From positions 1 through 9,605 of the forward strand of contig CABTYV010000047.1 in NCBI GenBank assembly GCA_902489145.1: a DNA stretch of 9,605 nt, written 5' to 3'. A program made the position numbers and the translations under genes. Of the stretch, positions 7,077-9,605 are shown one piece after another (position 1 is the stretch's first letter; each line of letters starts with the position of its first letter). A model generated the notes under the pieces. That model had not been told where the DNA came from, searched no databases, and saw only the letters and a list, made by a program, of their open reading frames with translations. The DNA comes from an uncultured Tissierellia bacterium. Lineage in GTDB: Bacteria > Bacillota > Clostridia > Tissierellales > Peptoniphilaceae.

Positions 7077-7136
7077 TCCTTTTCCTCCCCGATCCATTCC
7101 AGAATAACATTAGGCGTGCCGCGCTTCCTCCACGCA

Positions 7137-7568
7137 TTAGCCCTTCTTCCCTTCGCGAAATACGAAGAAGCGCTGGCCCAGATAGTTGAGCCCGACGAAG
7201 AGTACCATTCCGACCAGCATGGCGATGTTTTCAACCAGGTGCTGGTCCTGTCCGGTCAGGACCAGGCGGACCAGGGGCTTGGCCAGGCCATAGGCAATCA
7301 GATAGCAGAGGGTGATGTTCAGCACAAAGCGGGCCACCTCCTGCCAGGATCGTTTCCTGGACTGAAAGGTAAAATACTTGTTGAGGAAGTAGGACAGGAT
7401 GGAGCCCAGAATATAGTTCAGGGCAGAGGAAAGCCAGTAGGAGGCGTGACAAAGGTTGTAGGCCAGAAACATCACGGCTGTGCCAAAAATGGTGTTCAAG
7501 ACGCCCACGAGCAGAAATTTCCAGGTGGTTTGATCGATCAGGCCCTTTCCCCAGCTGCGTTTTTTCAT
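7137..7568 (-). CDS. GtrA-family small membrane protein
   Basis: The product has 143 residues and matches the GtrA-like family: KFLLVGVLNTIFGTAV in the first membrane segment, NYILGSILSYFLNKYFTF closing the second, and GLNYLGQRFFVF at the C-terminus. Four membrane segments are visible (about 17-38, 44-63, 79-104 and 112-131) with a basic N-terminus and a polar loop (66-78, QSRKRSW). Family members are thought to move lipid-linked sugars such as undecaprenyl-phosphate-glucose across the membrane for cell-surface glycosylation. No glycosyltransferase partner is in the window, so the substrate is unknown. GGGAGGA (7573-7579 on the complement) precedes the ATG. The gene is transcribed leftward, convergent with the etf operon and divergent from the regulator at 7714. 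Confidence 0.88.
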   Translation of the reverse strand: MKKRSWGKGLIDQTTWKFLLVGVLNTIFGTAVMFLAYNLCHASYWLSSALNYILGSILSYFLNKYFTFQSRKRSWQEVARFVLNITLCYLIAYGLAKPLVRLVLTGQDQHLVENIAMLVGMVLFVGLNYLGQRFFVFREGKKG

Positions 7569-7596
7569 GTGTTCCTCCCTCTTCCTTCATCCTTCT

Positions 7597-7625
7597 ATTG
7601 TAAGCGAAGGGGGCGTGGGGGGCAA
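7597..7625 (-). promoter_or_regulatory. Probable promoter of the gtrA-family gene
   Basis: Read on the - strand, TTGCCC (7625-7620) and TACAAT (7602-7597) are separated by 17 bases. The -10 matches consensus in five of six positions and the -35 in four. It lies about 30 bases upstream of the start codon, giving a short leader that includes the GGGAGGA ribosome-binding site. Confidence 0.45.
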
Positions 7626-7650
7626 TTTATGGGAGAAAAAATCAGCGTTT

Positions 7651-7659
7651 TGATATAAA
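7651..7659 (+). promoter_or_regulatory. Extended -10 promoter for the regulator-antiporter pair
   Basis: TGATATAAA has the TGn extension followed by a near-consensus -10 (TATAAA). No good -35 hexamer is found at the usual distance, which extended -10 promoters can do without. The predicted start near 7666 gives a leader of about 48 bases to the ATG at 7714. An imperfect inverted repeat ATCA-N6-TGAT (7641-7654) overlaps its left edge and could be an operator, but it is too short to rely on. Confidence 0.45.
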
Positions 7660-7713
7660 ATAAGATGAACTTTGGACCAGAAAAAGGTGAAAAGAGGGAG
7701 TTGGGAGTCGCGC

Positions 7714-8436
7714 ATGCAGGAAGAGAACATGGAAAAGGCAACGAATCAAAAAGAGCAGGATCCCCTGGAGAAATATAAGCTCCTGGTCACATTTTTAGGA
7801 GATTTTTTAGGGCCCGACTATGAAGTATTGCTTCATGATATGGCCAAGCTGCCCAATTCGATCGTAGCCCTGGCCAATCCCATGTCAGGGCGGTCCCTGG
7901 GCGGGCCGATCACGGAATTGGGCCTGAAGATCTATCAGGAAAGAATGTACCAGGACCGAGATTATTATGTCAATTATCAAGGGCAAAAGGGGGATAATGT
8001 CTTCCGATCCGCCTCCTTTTTCATCAAGGACGAGGCGGGGGAGTTGATTGGCTTGCTTTGCATCAATTTTTCGGACCAACGCTATTTCAAGGCCATGCAG
8101 TCGATTTTGGGGATCATCCATCCCAAGGACTGGGCCAGACACCATGCCACCAATGCCCAATTGGGCGGCCCGCCTCCAGCCAGGGCGGAAGGCGGGGTGG
8201 AGGAGTTTCATTCCAATATTGATGAGCTGATGGTGCGCATTTTTGAAGAGGTGATTGTGGATTGTCCGATCCCGGCGGCGTATATGAAGCAGGAGGAGCG
8301 CTTAGAGGTCATCCGGGCGTTAGATAGTCGGGGGATGTTCCGCATGAAGGGGGCCGTTTCCTTTGTGGCGGACAAGTTGGATTGCTCCATTGCCACGGTC
8401 TACCGTTATCTCAATATGATCAATTGGCAGGAGTAG
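7714..8436 (+). CDS. YheO/DauR-type PAS-HTH transcriptional regulator
   Basis: This is a DNA-binding regulator with two domains. Residues 21-122 form the YheO-like PAS domain (YKLLVTFLGDFLGPDYEVLLHD, then NSIVALANPMSGRSLGGPIT, and LIGLLCINFSD), a putative small-ligand sensor. Residues 197-236 form the family's helix-turn-helix (EVIRALDSRGMFRMKGAVSF, then TVYRYL in the recognition region). A Gly/Pro/Ala-rich linker (about 150-163) separates them. Pseudomonas DauR, in this family, controls D-arginine use, but the ligand here is unknown. The start is uncertain: ATG 7714 (240 residues, GGAG six bases upstream) is preferred. ATG 7729 also has a fair site, and the frame is open back to a TTG at 7672. 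It is divergent from gtrA and 49 bases upstream of the NhaC-like gene, which it probably regulates. Confidence 0.85.
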   Translation: MQEENMEKATNQKEQDPLEKYKLLVTFLGDFLGPDYEVLLHDMAKLPNSIVALANPMSGRSLGGPITELGLKIYQERMYQDRDYYVNYQGQKGDNVFRSASFFIKDEAGELIGLLCINFSDQRYFKAMQSILGIIHPKDWARHHATNAQLGGPPPARAEGGVEEFHSNIDELMVRIFEEVIVDCPIPAAYMKQEERLEVIRALDSRGMFRMKGAVSFVADKLDCSIATVYRYLNMINWQE

Positions 8437-8485
8437 GGGATCCTCAGCGAAAGGCGAAGGATCGAATCAGAAGGGAGGATACAAG

Positions 8486-9605
8486 ATGAAGCAGGACCAC
8501 AAGGTGGGCCGTCCTCAGGGGCGGTCGCTGTTGCCCTTTGTGATTTTTATCGGCCTTTATTTGGGCATTGGCCTGTACCTGACGGCGAAGAAAACGGAGA
8601 TGGCCTTTTACCAGTTTCCGATCTTATTAGCCGCCTTGATTGGCATTTTTTCCGCTTTTATACTTCATAAAGGAGACATGACCACCAAGCTCAATGCCCT
8701 GGTGCGGGGCATGGGTCATGAGGATATCATGATCATGTGTATGATCTATCTTCTTGCGGGGGCCTTTTCCGCATCGACGGATGCGATCGGGGCGGTCAAG
8801 TCGACCGTCAACCTGGCGCTGTCTTATGTGCCGGCCAACTTTTTGATCGCGGGCATGTTTTTGATCGCCGCCTTTTTGTCTCTGGCCCTGGGCTCCTCCA
8901 TGGGGACCATCGGAGCAGTAGCTTCCATCGCCGTCCGGCTGGCGGTATCCAGTCATCTGAACCTCTACCTGATGGTGGGCGCTGTGTTGGGCGGGGCCAT
9001 GTTTGGGGACAATCTATCGGTCATTTCCGATACCACGATTGCCGCTACCCGCAGTCAGGGCGTGGAAATGCGTGATAAGTTCCGCCTCAATTTTAAAATT
9101 GCCCTTCCGGCCGCCCTCCTTACCCTGGTGCTTCTGGTGATTTTTGGTCGGCCGGAAACTCAGCCCAAGCTGGAGCAGCTGGATTATTCTCTCATTAAGG
9201 TTTTGCCCTATCTCTTTGTCCTGGTGACGGCCCTGGCCGGGCTCAATGTATTTCTGGTTCTGGCCGGAGGGGTCGCTTTATCAGGCATCATCGGGCTGGC
9301 AACCGGGTCCATTAGTTTTATTGCCTTCTCCAAGGCCTGTGGGGATGGAATGCTGGGCATGTCAGAAATCTTTATCCTGTCCATCTTGGTGGGCGGTCTT
9401 GCCGCCATGTGCCGGGATGATGGGGGCTTTGACTGGTTAATTGCCAAGCTGTCCAAAAATGTGCGCTCCTCCGCCTCTGCCCAGCTGGCCATTGCCTCGA
9501 TTGTTTCGGTGGCTGACCTGGCTTCCGCCAATAACACGGTCGCCATCATCATTTCCGGCCCCATTGCCCGGGATCTTTCCTACCGCTACCGGGTGGATCC
9601 CCGCC
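8486..9605 (+). CDS. NhaC-family Na+/H+ antiporter (incomplete at the right edge)
   Basis: The visible 373 codons, uninterrupted to the right edge, encode a polytopic membrane protein of the NhaC family. The hallmark GGAMFGDNLSVISDTTIAA (about 169-187, with Asp175, Asn176 and Asp182) is present. Further hydrophobic segments include LLPFVIFIGLYLGIGLYL near the N-terminus, and the conserved SVADLASANNTVAIIISGP stretch lies near the visible end. Family members exchange Na+ for H+, and some exchange carboxylates or amino acids (the malate/lactate exchanger MleN belongs here). The true substrate cannot be read from sequence. GGGAGG seven bases before the ATG supports the start. The 49-base gap after the DauR-like gene has no terminator or promoter, so the two are probably cotranscribed. 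The stop codon lies outside the window. Confidence 0.88.
   Translation, partial: MKQDHKVGRPQGRSLLPFVIFIGLYLGIGLYLTAKKTEMAFYQFPILLAALIGIFSAFILHKGDMTTKLNALVRGMGHEDIMIMCMIYLLAGAFSASTDAIGAVKSTVNLALSYVPANFLIAGMFLIAAFLSLALGSSMGTIGAVASIAVRLAVSSHLNLYLMVGAVLGGAMFGDNLSVISDTTIAATRSQGVEMRDKFRLNFKIALPAALLTLVLLVIFGRPETQPKLEQLDYSLIKVLPYLFVLVTALAGLNVFLVLAGGVALSGIIGLATGSISFIAFSKACGDGMLGMSEIFILSILVGGLAAMCRDDGGFDWLIAKLSKNVRSSASAQLAIASIVSVADLASANNTVAIIISGPIARDLSYRYRVDPR

Noticed and set aside
7065..7658. 197-codon reading frame on the + strand across gtrA
   Set aside because: It is antisense to a well-supported GtrA-family protein and runs through that gene's ribosome-binding site and promoter. The translation has no family features.

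Overview
The window looks like chromosomal DNA of an anaerobic, butyrate-forming member of the Bacillota (Clostridia or a related class) with fairly high GC coding regions. The evidence is a complete set of genes for turning acetyl-CoA into butyryl-CoA, strong Shine-Dalgarno sites of the AGGAGG type before nearly every gene, sigma-A-like promoters and a Rex-type operator. The sequence does not allow a genus to be named.

Layout. Positions 1-751 hold no convincing gene. They contain a pair of related palindromic repeats, several GC-rich hairpins (one terminator-like), then an AT-rich promoter (-35 at 525, -10 at 548) with a probable Rex box over the predicted transcription start and a leader of about 190 bases. 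Positions 752-6783 are a six-gene operon on the + strand: thl, crt, hbd, bcd, etfB, etfA. A 16-bp-stem intrinsic terminator at 6871-6910 closes it. Positions 6911-7136 are AT-richer and appear to hold a dead gene start, probably from a type III-like DNA methyltransferase. A gtrA-family membrane protein follows on the - strand (7137-7568). It is divergent from a YheO/DauR-type PAS-HTH regulator (7714-8436), which is followed after 49 bases by an NhaC-family antiporter gene (8486 to the right edge, incomplete).

How the genes work together. Thiolase joins two acetyl-CoA, Hbd reduces acetoacetyl-CoA, Crt dehydrates 3-hydroxybutyryl-CoA to crotonyl-CoA, and Bcd with EtfAB reduces crotonyl-CoA to butyryl-CoA. 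In this clade Bcd-EtfAB is normally electron-bifurcating, passing electrons from NADH to both crotonyl-CoA and ferredoxin, and the EtfB motif agrees with that. Because the pathway consumes NADH, control by the NADH/NAD sensor Rex is sensible. No gene for the last step (CoA-transferase, or phosphotransbutyrylase plus butyrate kinase) is present here.

The metabolic genes are of well-known families. The less ordinary material lies between genes: the predicted Rex box, the covarying palindrome pair, the long intercistronic hairpins after thl and hbd, the methyltransferase relic, and the regulator-antiporter pair.
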